Assembly: GCA_905183005.1 (NCBI GenBank)
Contig: CAJJDO010000008.1
Coordinates: 891,978 to 955,977 of the forward strand
Length of the DNA: 64,000 bases
Reading direction: 5' to 3'
Source: Paramecium pentaurelia
Taxonomy: Eukaryota > Ciliophora > Oligohymenophorea > Peniculida > Parameciidae
A program made the translations under genes and the position numbers. Numbering within the stretch: the first letter of the stretch is position 1; each line of letters begins with the position of its first letter. The notes under the pieces are model-generated. The model searched no databases and was not told where the DNA came from. It was given only the letters and a program-made list of their open reading frames with translations. This document shows, piece by piece, positions 48,001 through 60,543 of the stretch.

Positions 48001-50876
48001 ATTATTAATTCCTATTCTTCAATTTTTTACTTAAGACTTTCGTATTCTCTTCCTTTGTTTCCAACTTAAAATTATAAACTGTCTAACTAGCTTCTATATT
48101 CACTTTACTTTTTTAAGCTTTCAGTCAATTAATCATCTAATTAATTCTTTTAAGTGTTTAATTCCTTTATTTTTGTCTCATATGAAGTTACTAATTCCAC
48201 TTTTTCTTATATTGTTCTATCATACATTCTTTTTTAGTGTTCTAATTCTACAATTTTCATTTCGGCTGCCCTGAAATTATCTTAAAGATTTTAATGCATA
48301 GTTGATAGTTAAGTTAATTGAGATTTTGATTTAGATTATTCTAATTATAATTATTCAATCTAAGCACTAAAGTCTTGAATTCTCTAATCTTTTTATTAGT
48401 TTTATTATTAAATTGTCTAAGATCTATTTTATCTAAAATTTGTTTATTCTATAAGTTAATCATAATCAATTTATAAATTTTATGATTTTGTTCTTTCTTA
48501 ATTTAATTTGATAGATAATTCTTCAATTTATTAAAATAATTGTTTTGTTAAGGTTGTTTTTGCTTCTAATTCAAATTATAATTGTTCCCTAATTCTTTCA
48601 TAGCTTCTCTCATTTTCATCTTTTGTAATCGTAATTATTGGATTTTAAGAGTTTACTTTTGTTTTTAATTCTTAATTTATTAGTACTTATTCTTTAAGCT
48701 TATGTTCGATATCACTCAATTTTGATTTCCACACTTTTTCTTAATTTTAATAATTACTAATTTAAAGTGATAATTCACCATTCTTTTTTCTCTCCTAAAT
48801 AAATTAATCACCTTCTGATTTCATACTACTTTCTTCTAAAAGTCCTTGAATTTATCTTTAAAGTTATGTTATTGTTGATTCTCTCTAACTCAATTAAGCA
48901 TTAATCAAGAATTTTTATTATTCAAGTTAGGTGATTTAAATTTAAAGTTTTCTAGTTTCATTCTAATCGCTTGATTTTGAATTTTATTCTAATACTTAAT
49001 TTTCCAAATCTGAAATCTTCTTCAATAACTTAGCATTCTCATCTTATAGTTTTTACATTTCCCTTAAGTATGAATTTGATTTCAATCCATCACCACTAGC
49101 TTAACCTCCCTCTAAGGCTTTGGCTTCAAGTAATTATATTTTATATTTATTATTCTCAGTTTATGATGAAACCAAATTATCCTACAATTCTTTATTTTTT
49201 TTCTTATATTCATCAATTATTCTTGATTTTTCATTCATCTCTTTTTCAATTTAATGTGTTATTTTTGTTTAATCTATAAATTTACCTTCTGACAATTAAA
49301 CATCCTTTTTAAGCTTTTTTATTTCCTCAAATAGTTTTTCGTTTTTTTCTTGCATTTCCAAAATTTTAATATTTTAATCCTTAACTACTCTATGCTTTAA
49401 TATTAAAACTTCTTCCAATTTATTGATATAGTCTGTTAACACAGCAACATCTTCATCAGCTTCTTCTTAATTAAGTAAATGTAAGGTTTTTCTCCTCAAA
49501 TTAGAAAATACTAAGTCTTCATCTTCAACTTATTTTAGATCATTTTATAAATTAGTTTAATCTTTCTATTTCAGTTGAACAGTTTTTTTTCTAACTGATT
49601 CTGTTCCATTTAATTGTTAGTTTAATTTTGCAATTTCTTGTTTTTAGTTTTCAACAATTTTGTTTAAAATGCTGACTCTATCAAAATCCATATTACTAGA
49701 TGTTTGATCTTAGATCACAGAAGAAAATCTACTGGTGATCTATGATCTTGACATTGTTTTAGTATATGGTGAAAATTAAACACTTTTAGTTTTGAAGTAT
49801 CCTTCTTAAATCATCGAATATTTAACTTATCTTAATAAGATGACTTCAATTTCTTCAATATTTAATTGATTGGCTTTTACATCAGCAATATTTTAAGATA
49901 ATGCTGATGCAATAAATTTTATAAATTCTTCCTACGCTTATTAATGTAATGAATATAAAGAGTCTATAATGTAATATGTTGATTCAAATTGTAACATATT
50001 TATTGTAAAACATTATTGATACTTAATTAATCTTGACTTCAAAAAGTTTGTTATCAAAGGCTTGTCTTGGGATTACATTTTAAATGAAGAATTTAGTACT
50101 AATAATACTCTATCAATATCTTCTCCATTATCATATTACATAATATTGGAAGGATATAGATTTGCTTATACCATCTCTGCAAAAAAAATGTTAAGCAATG
50201 AAAAGGCAGCTGATTCAGACCCAAAACAGAGAAAAAACACTGTTAACATAATTAAATCTGGTGAAAACCCGACCTCATTATAATTTGAAAGAAATGTTTC
50301 TAATACCCTACCTGTGACTTATTTCAATGTTTCATATTCATTATCTTTAAGAACATGATATATGAACTCTCTTAATGAATAGTTGAAAACTCCAGGTATT
50401 TCAGCAAATGCAATATTTAAATTATTTTTAAGCTTTCTAATTTCTGATTGTTCACTCTGCGAAATCTTACTTTATGCTTACAAATATTCCTAATTGAAAA
50501 TATACAGAAGTAATTACTGTTTTGGCTTATTCCTTTGTAACTCCAAACTAACTCAACCACTCAAGCGCCTTTGTATCCTGCAGAAATTAGATATGATTAG
50601 TATCCACAAATTTTTTTATTGAATCGCTTTCCTCCTTACAAATGTTGCATTATCTATGTAAAGCTTTTTCTTCTTATCCTGATTCTGTAAATACTCTTCC
50701 TTTATGATTAGAACACTTTTCACAAACAGCTCTTTTGCATCTAAAATATAGATATTATATTACCTTTTGCATTAATGTTCTTTTCCAAATTTTTTCTAAC
50801 AAATTTAGCAAGCTTTGTACTTTCCTCTTTCACCAGAAATTAATACTCTTTTAAATAGAGATTGGTTTTTCTTCAT
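45018..50876 (-). CDS. Giant FYVE-like zinc finger, TBC-like, coiled-coil protein (paralogue A)
   Basis: I followed one frame from ATG 50876 to TGA 45018 with two introns (50741-50763 and 50490-50517), giving 1,935 residues. Residues 20-75 are an FYVE-type zinc finger: ACQICQKKFGKEHQCKR, CKRAVCEKCSNHKGR and HRQCNICKEE, eight Cys/His ligands. Residues about 150-290 resemble a TBC (Rab-GAP) fold: FNYSLREFIYHVLKDNE, SPDLIMLTVFFLCFGSESAA and FSLLNIFFAEMVQANLYP. The catalytic IxxDxxR and YxQ fingers are not evident. The remaining 1,500 residues are nearly unbroken coiled coil. It probably tethers to phosphoinositide membranes; loss of GAP activity is an inference. It is a tandem paralogue of 50918-54384. 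Confidence 0.85.
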
Positions 50877-50917
50877 TAAATTATGAATAATAATTTTATT
50901 TAATATTGTAAATAATT

Positions 50918-53900
50918 TCAATTTATTTAAGCCATTTCTTCTGATAATGTCTTAAATTGTACAAGCAGTGTCTAGAGCTTTTTAATTGACTTTTCTTGCT
51001 CGACAATTTTCTTATCCTTTTCCACAATAATCAGTTCTAGTTCTTAAATTTTCTATCTCAATTCTCTAATAATCTTCTCGTAATCAATCAGGTCTAGTTT
51101 CTACTTTTCAATTACTTAAATAAGTTTTATTATTTCTGATTCTTTGGTTTATCCTTCTTTAATTAAAATTGTAATCTTTTCATCTTGTTTAATAATTTCA
51201 TTCTTGTAATCTTGATTATATAAAATGAGTTCTTAAATTCTTTTTTCTAACTCTAAAACATCTAATTCAAGCTTGCTATTTCTATTTTCTAATTTTGTCA
51301 CTTTCTCTAAATGCTAAGTTATTTAAACAAGTAATTATTGATGTCTATGTTATTGGTCTTTTTCTGCTTAGGCTATTTTCCCTTCTAAATCTTTTATTAT
51401 AGCTTATAAATTATCAATTTCTAATTTTTAATTTTCGCTTAATGTTTTATATTCATGAGCCTTCTTTTCTAAACCAATAATAATTAAATCTAGTTCTCCT
51501 ACTTTCTTTATGTGATTTTAGGTTTCTTTCTCCAATCTATCCAATAAAGCTTGATGTTAATTTTACAATAATTAATGCTTATCTTCCAAGGCTTTAAGCT
51601 TTCTTTGAAGATCATCATTTTGAGATTTTAATTCATTCATTTTTTCATTAGTATTTTCTTTAACTTTTTCATATTCTATAATAATTAATCTGTATTTTTC
51701 CTTTAATCCTTAATGTTCACCTTCAACTTCATTAAATTTCCTTTTCCATTCTTCACATTCAGCAATCAATCTTTGATGTTAACCACTTAAATCTTTATGA
51801 TCATTATCCAATTTTGTCCATTTCTCTTCTAAACTTACAAATATAATTTTAAGAGCCTTGAATTCCTTCTTGTGCTCCTCTAATTTAGCATCCTTCTCTG
51901 CGATATTATCCTCAAGATTTTTGATTTTTTGATTGTTTTGTTCAATTATTTGATTCAACTCTTCAATTGTCTTTCTATCATCTTCCTTCTATTTATGGTG
52001 ATTGGCTTCAATTTCTGCAATTTTCTTAACTCCCTTAGCAATACCTGCCTCAAGGAGTTTAATTGTTTCATCTTTTTCTTAGACTAAATTTTACATCTAG
52101 TTATTATGATCTAATGATTGATTTAATTGATCTGAAGTGGTTTAGTATTATTTATTCATTTCTGCCAATCTATTTTTTAAGTCCTCAATAATTAGTAGTA
52201 ATTCATTCTCTTTTCTATCATATTCCTCTAAATTTTATCTTTTTTCAATTCTTACTTGATCCAACTCTTCACTTTATATTTCATGCTATTTAGATAATTG
52301 ATCATATTTAGCCTTCAAATCCTCAAGCTCCTCTTGTTATTAAATTATCACTAATTCATGATGCTCAATCTTTTTAAAAAGAGCTGCAATTTCAAGAGTA
52401 AGTTTTTCATTTTCTCTTTTTGTTGAATCCAATTCAATCAATCTAACTTCCAAATTTCCAATAATCTTGAGCTTATCTTAATTTAATTGTTATAAACCTA
52501 ACAATTCTTTGTTTAATTAATTCATCTATAATTCCAATTATACTATTTTTTATTACTCTTAATCTATTTATGTTTATAATTATTCCTCGTTTTTTTTTTA
52601 AATCAAAGCAATATTAATTTAATAGTTTTTCTCTCTTGATGGAGTCATTGGAGAAGGAGGTTAAAGTTAAGAGCTTTAATTCTTTAAATCTTTAATCTGA
52701 AGATATAGATCTTTATTAGTTCTTAAAGAAGTCTCAAGCTATTATTCTAATTCTTTATTTGATTTCTATATTGAAGTTACCATCTCTTGAGCATCTTCTT
52801 GAAGTTTATTGGAATATTTATTCTATTCTTCTAATTGTGATATTTGTATGTCTTATTCCTAAATTCTTTTTCTTAATTATTCGTTAGCGTCTATTAATTA
52901 CTTATCAACGTCTTAATTATTATTAATTTAGGGAGGTTAGTTTTATAATTCTTTCACTCTGTTTTATAATTCTGTTACTAATTTATGCTTTAGCATTAAG
53001 GTTTCTTCAATTTTTTCAATATATTATTTGAGATTAGCTTTTTCTTCATCACCCTCTGGAGTTGCTTTTACTTCGACTGATTTTCTTCTTAACTCTTGAA
53101 AGCTTTTATCTTAAAGAGCTGCATACTCACTCATGTTTTGATCAGTTTTAATTTATATTTCAACCTTAACATCCCTATTATGTTCTGGCTATATCTAACT
53201 TGATGGTTTTTTTTCATTTGATCTTTATATGACCACACTTTATGTCACTCGTTTGTGAGGTATAAATATTATCACTTTAGTCAGTAGAAAATCTTTCTCA
53301 CATTGGGTTGATTTAACATTTCTCAAAATCTAAGCCTCAGCATCTTCTTGAGCATTTATAAAGATTTTAATATCTTCAAATTATTGATAAAAGCTAACTG
53401 CTAAACATTTGATAAAATTGTCATATCCCGTTTTTGGACCAACTAGTATTTGATTAATCATGTAGAAAGATGTCTAAAACTAATAAAAGTTGATTCCCAA
53501 AGAAAGAACATATCTTGTGATTCTAGTTCTAACAAATGGTTTAATGTTTTATAATTCTGATTGTTTAATTTTAAATCCTTGCTCCAATACTTAAAGGACC
53601 TAATCTATTTCATGTTGATAATCATAAGGTGTCCTTCTTAAATTCAATGGGTACAAATAAGAAGGAATAACTTCTGAGTATAATATTGTTAAGATAGTGA
53701 ATGCTGATGCTTCAGAACAGAAACACAATAAAAATATTGTAAGTATAACTTAGTCTGGGCCATATCCTATTTCTGGATATTATAATAGAATGGCTCCCAA
53801 AACTCGACATATTTGTTATTGTAATTAATCTAATTCGAGATCCTTCAATAAATAAAACAAAAATTCCCTCAATGAATAATTTAGATTAAGCCAGAAGTCA

Positions 53901-54384
53901 ATCATCGCCAATTGTAATTCTGATTTCATTTTCATGAACTCTCCTTTATCTTTTGCGCGGTCATTCTCTTTTTAAGCAAATTCGTATTCCTATAATATAA
54001 AATGGTACTACTTTCTTAGCAATGTCCACTGTTAGACCAGATGCCTTTAGCCAATCAATTGAAAATGTATCTTTTCCTAAACCTATTTTGTATTGTTCGA
54101 TAAACTTTTTTATTGACTCGCTTTCCTCCTTGCAGGTATTGCAAATTCTGTGAGTTTATTTTGAAAATCCAGCATCACCTAGGACAGGTCCATGATGAGT
54201 CGCGCAATTCTAACAAACAGCTCTTCGACACCTAAAATTGAGATTCCTTTTCTTACCTTTTGCATTGGTGTTCTTTATGAAAAATTCCAAATTCTTTCTG
54301 GCAGATTTAACATTTTTTAAATTTGCCTCTTGCTTCGCTTATGATTACAGTTTTTATCAGAGCTTGGGTAGATTTTTTTGACAT
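50918..54384 (-). CDS. Giant FYVE-like zinc finger, TBC-like, coiled-coil protein (paralogue B)
   Basis: Product of 1,139 residues from ATG 54384 (MSKKSTQALIKTVIISE), introns 54232-54256 and 53990-54011. Both introns sit at the same codons as in paralogue A. The zinc finger reads KCQICQKEFGIFHKEHQCKR, CRRAVCQNCATHHGP and HRICNTCKEESESIKKF. The TBC-like part has NYSLREFLFYLLKDLELD, IGYGPDQVILTIFLLCFCS and FTILTILYSEVIPSYLYP. GYGPDQ corresponds to the GYCQG motif of active TBC domains but has changed residues. The coiled-coil half is about 800 residues shorter than in A. The stop is only 41 bp from the start of A. Confidence 0.85.
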
Positions 54385-54761
54385 TTGGATATGAAAATAA
54401 AAAATATTTAGAAAATTTGATTAATATCATCACTTAAATTTTGATTCTTTCTGACTATAAATAATATCTCATACAAGCTTGTAAAATATAGAATAATATA
54501 TATATACATAAAATGAATATTAACATTGAATCATACTATTGTTTATTTAATCGTAATATCATTTAAAGTGAGTTTATATTTAATTTAAAACAACTTTAAT
54601 TAAGAATCAATTTTACATCATCTTAATCAATTTCACTTCATAACATCTAACCAGATTAAATTATTAGTAGGGAAAAGATAGGAATTCAATAACTAAATAT
54701 ATGATTTCTGTTAAATGTTTTCTCTTTTAACATCGCTTTTATTAAGATTCATCTTCAAACC
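54385..54761. other. Spacer
   Basis: About 375 bp upstream of paralogue B; AT-rich with nothing recognisable. Confidence 0.45.
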
Positions 54762-55181
54762 TCAATTATTTAATTAATTATCTTGATTCTAACTCTTCTT
54801 TGCCAATAAAATTATTTTAGTTTTAATTATAACTATAATCTTGCAATCTTTCAACTTGGGATTTAATTTAAATATTAACTAAAATTCAGATGAAATAGTT
54901 TGAATTTTTGCTAAAATATTTGTAATAATTTTCAATCTCATAAATCTATTTACAAATTACTATTCTAAAACTTCTTAACAATTTTTATTGAATTGTTCAA
55001 TCATCTAATAGTTATTTTATAAATAAAGTTAAACTGTACCAAAAAATTTCAATAATAAATTCCAATTTAATTGGCATCTATCGTTTAATTCACTTTTATA
55101 ATATGCTTTTTGCTTTATATTTAGACAGTGTAATGTTTTTCTTCTAATACAAGTATTTGCATAATGCAGATATTTTTGCAT
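54762..55181 (-). CDS. Possible small unknown protein
   Basis: Open frame of 139 residues without introns (MQKYLHYANTCIRRKTL...). Composition is mixed and basic, with a few Cys and Trp in the first half, but there is no domain. Chance frames of this length are possible in this genetic code, so support is weak. Confidence 0.3.
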
Positions 55182-55509
55182 ATTGATAAAACTTATAAAC
55201 ATATATAGATTGACTATAGTGTGATTAAACTTTTTTATTAATCCTTTTTAGTATAAATAATTACTTACATGTTATAATATTTTGTTGATTTAGAAGCTAA
55301 ATTTATAAATTTTATTTTTATTAAATCATAGTTTTATATTGACATTTCACTTATCATAATGAGGATTATATATAATTCATTTATAAATTAAAGATTTTGA
55401 GAATCATTAAACCTGTAGCGTTATCGATACACAGTTATAAAAGATAAACTTAATACAAAATTCAATATTTTATATATTTATGCTAATCATTCTTCTGATT
55501 ATACTTATA
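55182..55509. other. Spacer
   Basis: About 330 bp of AT-rich sequence, no gene or RNA recognised. Confidence 0.45.
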
Positions 55510-56643
55510 TCAAGAATATGCTTTTAAACTGTTGGCACTGTATTCTAAAAATGTCATATTTTCATCCCATCTTCCTAAGAGAGCTGGAATGTTATAGGCT
55601 GGCTTATTCAATGCATTATCTTTGTCTATCCCTTTTGGAACATTTAAGACTTCATTAAATAATGGACCCATAAAAACTGCGAAAGTGTTTCTGTTCAATT
55701 ACCTCCTTACTGTCTCATCACTTTTAACAACCTATTAAATTAATATTTATTTATACACAATGAGGTGTGGCTTCCACTATTCCTCCAGATACTATTTATG
55801 CTGTTTCTCCAATCTAAAATGCCAAGCAATCTGGATCCATTCCTACTTTCATTATCTCTGCATATCTGTTTTTGGCCAATAAACCACCTTCTTAATCTGT
55901 ATAATCTACGATTTTATCATTGTGCATATAGATAGGACAAGTTAAAGCTGTCAAAGCACTATGATCGTTGTGCCAACCACACCATTCATCAGTGTTTGGT
56001 CCATCATAATAATGCAACAATCTTCCAACATGAGAATCACCAGTTCTAACAAATCTGTATAATTTTCCCATTTCATAAGTATTACACTTTGAAAAGATGT
56101 ATTTATCAATATGATAAGATAATAAAGCTCCTGTATCTACCATTAATCTACCTAGGTTCTTAAATGCCCCTTCTAATTCTGGGATTCTGTTTGGCCATAC
56201 ATTTTCTATTCTTATCAAACTACCTTTTTTCATTAAATGCTCATATTCCTTTCCTAACTCTTGGCATGAATCATAATTTGGATTATTATAAAATGACCCT
56301 TTCGATTTATCAAATTTGCCTTTAAACTAAATTTATCACTTTTTTCCTTTACTTATTCAACACCACAACTCCAACCTTTTGAATAAAATGATTCTGGCCT
56401 TTCTAGAGTTTTTAGATATTCCTGTGGTTGAACTGCTAATTTCTATGCCAAAGGTAATAGTTATAGCCTCATTTTTGAATAGTTAGGGATTCCACTAACA
56501 ATTGCAAGTCCTAATCCATGTGATCCATAAGCCTCTTCAATTTTTGCATTTAAATTGCTGCTACAGTTTTATATCTCATCGTAGGTGAATCGCACTGCTT
56601 TAACTGTCTAAAAATATGCTCTAACAAATATTTTCTTTAACAT
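55510..56643 (-). CDS. 2-oxoglutarate/Fe(II) dioxygenase-like protein
   Basis: Product of about 360 residues; introns 56327-56352 and 55732-55756, plus a possible 18-nt intron (GTAGTTTGATAAGAATAG) just before VWPNRIPELEG. It has the layout of isopenicillin-N-synthase-like oxygenases. The iron site is HxD in CGWHNDHSALTAL and a distal His in EATPHCV; an Arg about ten residues on (RRQLNRNTFAVFMGP) fits the 2-oxoglutarate contact. Upstream motifs GLGLAIVSGIPNY and NLGRLMVDTGALLSYHIDKY resemble the N-terminal DIOX_N region. The substrate cannot be deduced. ATG 56643 gives MLKKIFVRAYFQ, possibly a mitochondrial presequence. Confidence 0.88.
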
Positions 56644-57129
56644 ATTATTAAATCTTATCAAATACTTAGATTACGAAATTTAAATTAAAAAATTAATCGA
56701 CATTAAATCTTATATTGCTGTAATTGATTGAGATGATAATATGTATTGATTAAAAATATAAATTACAATATGTAAAAAAATAGTTAAGCAATTAGAAGGC
56801 AAAGTACACAAATAAAGTATTTGATATTTTTTTATTGTAATTATTTGTGCAAAGAAAATTAAAATTATAGAGAAATGCTTAACATGAATTTTGAATAATA
56901 TACTAAAAGATAATTAGTTACTAAATAATTTTAAATGAAAAAAAGCTATGTGAAGGATGATTTCATCTATTCAGGTTGGATATGAGTTAGAATTAAAATA
57001 AGATAATAATTTAAAATGAGAATTTGTTTTACGATAATTAATAGGAAACCGTTTAAACATATAAGATTTAGATAAATGAAATTTAATACTGTCTACTGTA
57101 TTCTAAAATTATCTTTTGTAGTAATTATA
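56644..57129. other. Spacer
   Basis: About 485 bp between two minus-strand genes; AT-rich with no supported feature. Confidence 0.5.
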
Positions 57130-59621
57130 TCATTATGTTTTTTTTTGTTTTCCTCCATCTTGTGGTTATAAATTAACTGTCTTTCCTTATATATAAAACT
57201 CACCGCCAGATTTTTCAAATCTTTATTATCTAGCTGAAGGAGGTGGAATTTTATGGGATAATCCAGTGTTTCTTTGTATTTTATTTTGGTTAGTTTAAAT
57301 AGTCTATTTGATGCTAGTAAATGATGGACTTTACTAGTTTTAATTTACCGAATATAATTATGGTTAAGGTTATACATAATTGTTTTTCTATATATTTGAT
57401 TATGAGATTTTATTTCCAGCATAACAATAATTATTATTATTGCTCTTGAAATTTGATTGATCTGTCCATGAAAAAATAATTTTAAGTTCATTATAAACTT
57501 AATCACTTGTAATTCTCTTTTAACAATTGAATTAAGTCATCTATTTAAGTAGATTCTTCATTTTATTATTTTATTCTGTTGAAGTAAAAAAATCCAATTT
57601 ATCGATTTATAAATGTCCTTGTTAAGAATGGTCCTTCATTCCTAATTTTTAGATGATGGAATTGCTCATTTTTTATCCTGTAAGAATATCACTTATTATG
57701 ATTCCAAAACTCCAAACATCTGATGTGTTCGATAATGTATTTTTTAAAATTTTTTCTGGAGGTGAATACACACATAAAGGTTTACTGCTATAGAGTTAAT
57801 CGTCTAATTCTCCTTTTACTTCGCTTAAGCCATAATCTGTTACATAAATGTTTAATTAATTATCTACTTCTTAATAAATACCTTACCTAATAAAATATTT
57901 GAAGGTTTCAGATTTCCATGAGTAAAATGTTCATTATATGCTTTAAGAAACAGAGATATATTTAAAATTACTTATTCTTTCTATTTTTTTAATTGTATTT
58001 ATGGAATAGCCAAAGCTCTTTCTAAATCACAGTTCATTAATTATGTTATAAGATATAGTGTTCCTAAAAAAGGACCGTTTTCTGATTCTTATAAACAATA
58101 TCCTTCATAAATACATAAACCATGAATCTTTAATTTTTAAATGTGATTTATATTATTGAGTAATTAAAAGATATAAGAGGCTGGTTTATTTCGATATATT
58201 TTAACAACTTTTTCTTAATTTTGAAAAGTGCACCTAAAAATATTTTATTGTTCATCGATATTGTATTCGCTATTTAAAAACTAATTATTACTCATTTATT
58301 ATCAAATCACTCTCATTTATTTATTTAATCAATGGAAATCTATTGAGTATCTCCAGTAGTTACGCAAATGCCATTTAATTATAAAAATTTTATTCTATTT
58401 CATCTGAACTCTCTAGATGATTACTTGGCTCATCTTATTTCCAAGTAAAGTCTTACTGTGATTATACTTATTATTGCCGTTCTTACCATAGTTTTATTTA
58501 GTTCCTCAGATTTTCGGGTAATTTGATACCACTTTAAACAAATTAAATTGTTTGGCAATTATCACTATAAACTAAACTATCTTAAAACTTTTAAGCTTGC
58601 TGACCTTAAACTTGTTTATTTGTTTCTCCAAATTATTCTTACGAACAGAAGTTTTCATTAATTGGTTATGAAATAGTAAATTGCCTAGTCCAATTAAAGG
58701 TATTATCTTGCTGCTAAATATTTTCTTAACCTATTTAATTATCCACTTTATTTTCAATTTTCTTTTTAATCTCTAACAAATAATCATAAACTTCTTTGCA
58801 ATTAGGTCTTTTATTTTTTGAAGACTAAACCATCTAATTTACTAAATCTGAAAGATTTGGGCTTACTAAACTTAATTGTTCTAACATGAAAGCAATTTGT
58901 TCTTCTGTTTTTCTGTGATTTGAAAATCTATGTTGATTATTTAATTTTTACTATTAACAATTAAATTCCAAGATTATCAATCCAAAAGAATAAATAACTG
59001 ACTTAAAATAATTCTGAAGAGTGGATATTTAACCTGATATTGATGCCGCAAATGTATCAGGATCCATGTAGTTAATATCGCTTTTGATTTCTCTCTAAAT
59101 GCTACTGTCCATTCCAATCACACTAATCGCATGGTTAACATCAAATAATTTAAATTTCCCATCCTTCATTCTCATTATTTGATCAGGTGTTATGTATGGT
59201 AATGCAATTTCTTCTTCTTGTAAATCAGCTAAAATTGTTACAACATCAAGCAATAGTTACTAGATGAGGGTTTCATTTATTTTTTCTACTTATGCTACTT
59301 AGTAAAGACTTAATGAGATCTCTTCTAAGAGATATCCTTATCGGCAAACTTTTATCCCAAATTAATCTAAAAAGTCCATGTTTTTATGTCCTTTTATTTT
59401 CACTATTCCATCAGTCCTTCCTTAACAATGTATGTGAATTTTCATAAGATTATCTTCGCTAACCCCATCTATTATTAAGAATGTAAATATCTAATAATTT
59501 AAAACAACATTTTTACCTTTGATGAATTTTTTTTCTCTCTCAATTTAAAAAATGTGCGATTATTATGCTTTATATAAGGCTCTTAAGATATAAATTCAAA
59601 CCTTGTTAAATCAAAATCCAT
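57130..59621 (-). CDS. Double kinase-like (pseudokinase) protein
   Basis: Read as one gene of 806 residues with introns 59491-59516, 58270-58291 and 57864-57886. The middle 22-nt intron joins two frames that would otherwise overlap by 44 bp. The N-terminal kinase-like domain (residues 1-280) has a C-lobe pattern (ALPYITPDQIMRMKDGKFKL, FDVNHAI where DFG should be, YFKSVIYSFGLIILEF) but no HRD or glycine loop. After a Gln-rich linker, a second domain starts near residue 430. It has VVKIYRNKPA, HGNLKPSNILLDN (HRD changed to HGN), VTDYGLSE (DYG) and VYSPPEKIL, then SDVWSFGIIISDILTGQ. Its N replaces the catalytic Asp, so it too is probably inactive. Two separate overlapping genes is the alternative. 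Confidence 0.75.
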
Positions 59622-60543
59622 AACTTAATTTTGCTCTAATATAATAAATATAAATTTTTATAAATGAATTATAAAAGTTAGTGAGTGAAATATAAGGTAT
59701 AGATTTAATTTCTAAAACAAAGAATGTTTTTGTTTTTTTCTATATTATGAAGGAGTTTCCTTCATTGGTAAAAATAATATTTTGGAATTTATAATAATAT
59801 TGGTTGGAAAACAATATTTAGATCATCCTTAGTGAATTGAGGCATTTTATGTCAGAAAACAGCAACAAAATACATTGAAAATATTATTTTATACAGAAAT
59901 AATATTTAAGGTCATTTTTAATTTAGTTTATTAAGCTTTCCTCTAATGATAATTCATTTTCGTATTATATATAATTTGACTTTTTTCTATATGATATTTA
60001 TCTTAATAATTGAAGAAAAACCATCAAATTAACAACATCAAAAATTTCACTTTAAATAGTCTTGAAAAATTCAATTTCTGATTAAATGAATTATATCAAA
60101 AAGTGCTTTCTTTATAATTGAAAATTTTCTTGAGAATTTTATAATCCAAATTTTTGTTGTATTCAAAGGAATATATTTAACAAATAAAAATCATAAAACA
60201 AATCTACTATTGTATGAACAATAATAAGAATTATCCTTTTTCATATTGTTAATTTAATATTTGAAAAATTTTATCATTGAGTAAAATATTAAATAATAAG
60301 TTGACAAAGATTGTGTTTTTGGTTCTAATTTCATATCTATATTAAAATTTTTGAATGAAAGATTGATTTTTAATATCTAATAACAAAAGGCTATAATACT
60401 ATGAATAAATAAGTCTGATGATAAAAGAAAAGTTGTATGTCAATCTAAACTTTAATGATAAAGACAATTTTAAAAGTAAGAAATTTCAGATTTGAGTTGA
60501 TTTGATGATGAATATTGAATTTTTTTCTTATTTTTTTAACTTA
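59622..60543. other. Long spacer
   Basis: About 920 bp, AT-rich. A long minus-strand open frame ends at 59611 inside the next gene's first codons; I do not accept it as a gene. No RNA or repeat recognised. Confidence 0.5.

Noticed and set aside
50062..50283. Plus-strand 73-codon frame
   Set aside because: Antisense to the TBC-like part of paralogue A.
59611..60160. Minus-strand open frame of about 180 codons
   Set aside because: It has no good start, ends inside the first codons of the double kinase gene, and frames this long are expected by chance when only TGA stops translation.
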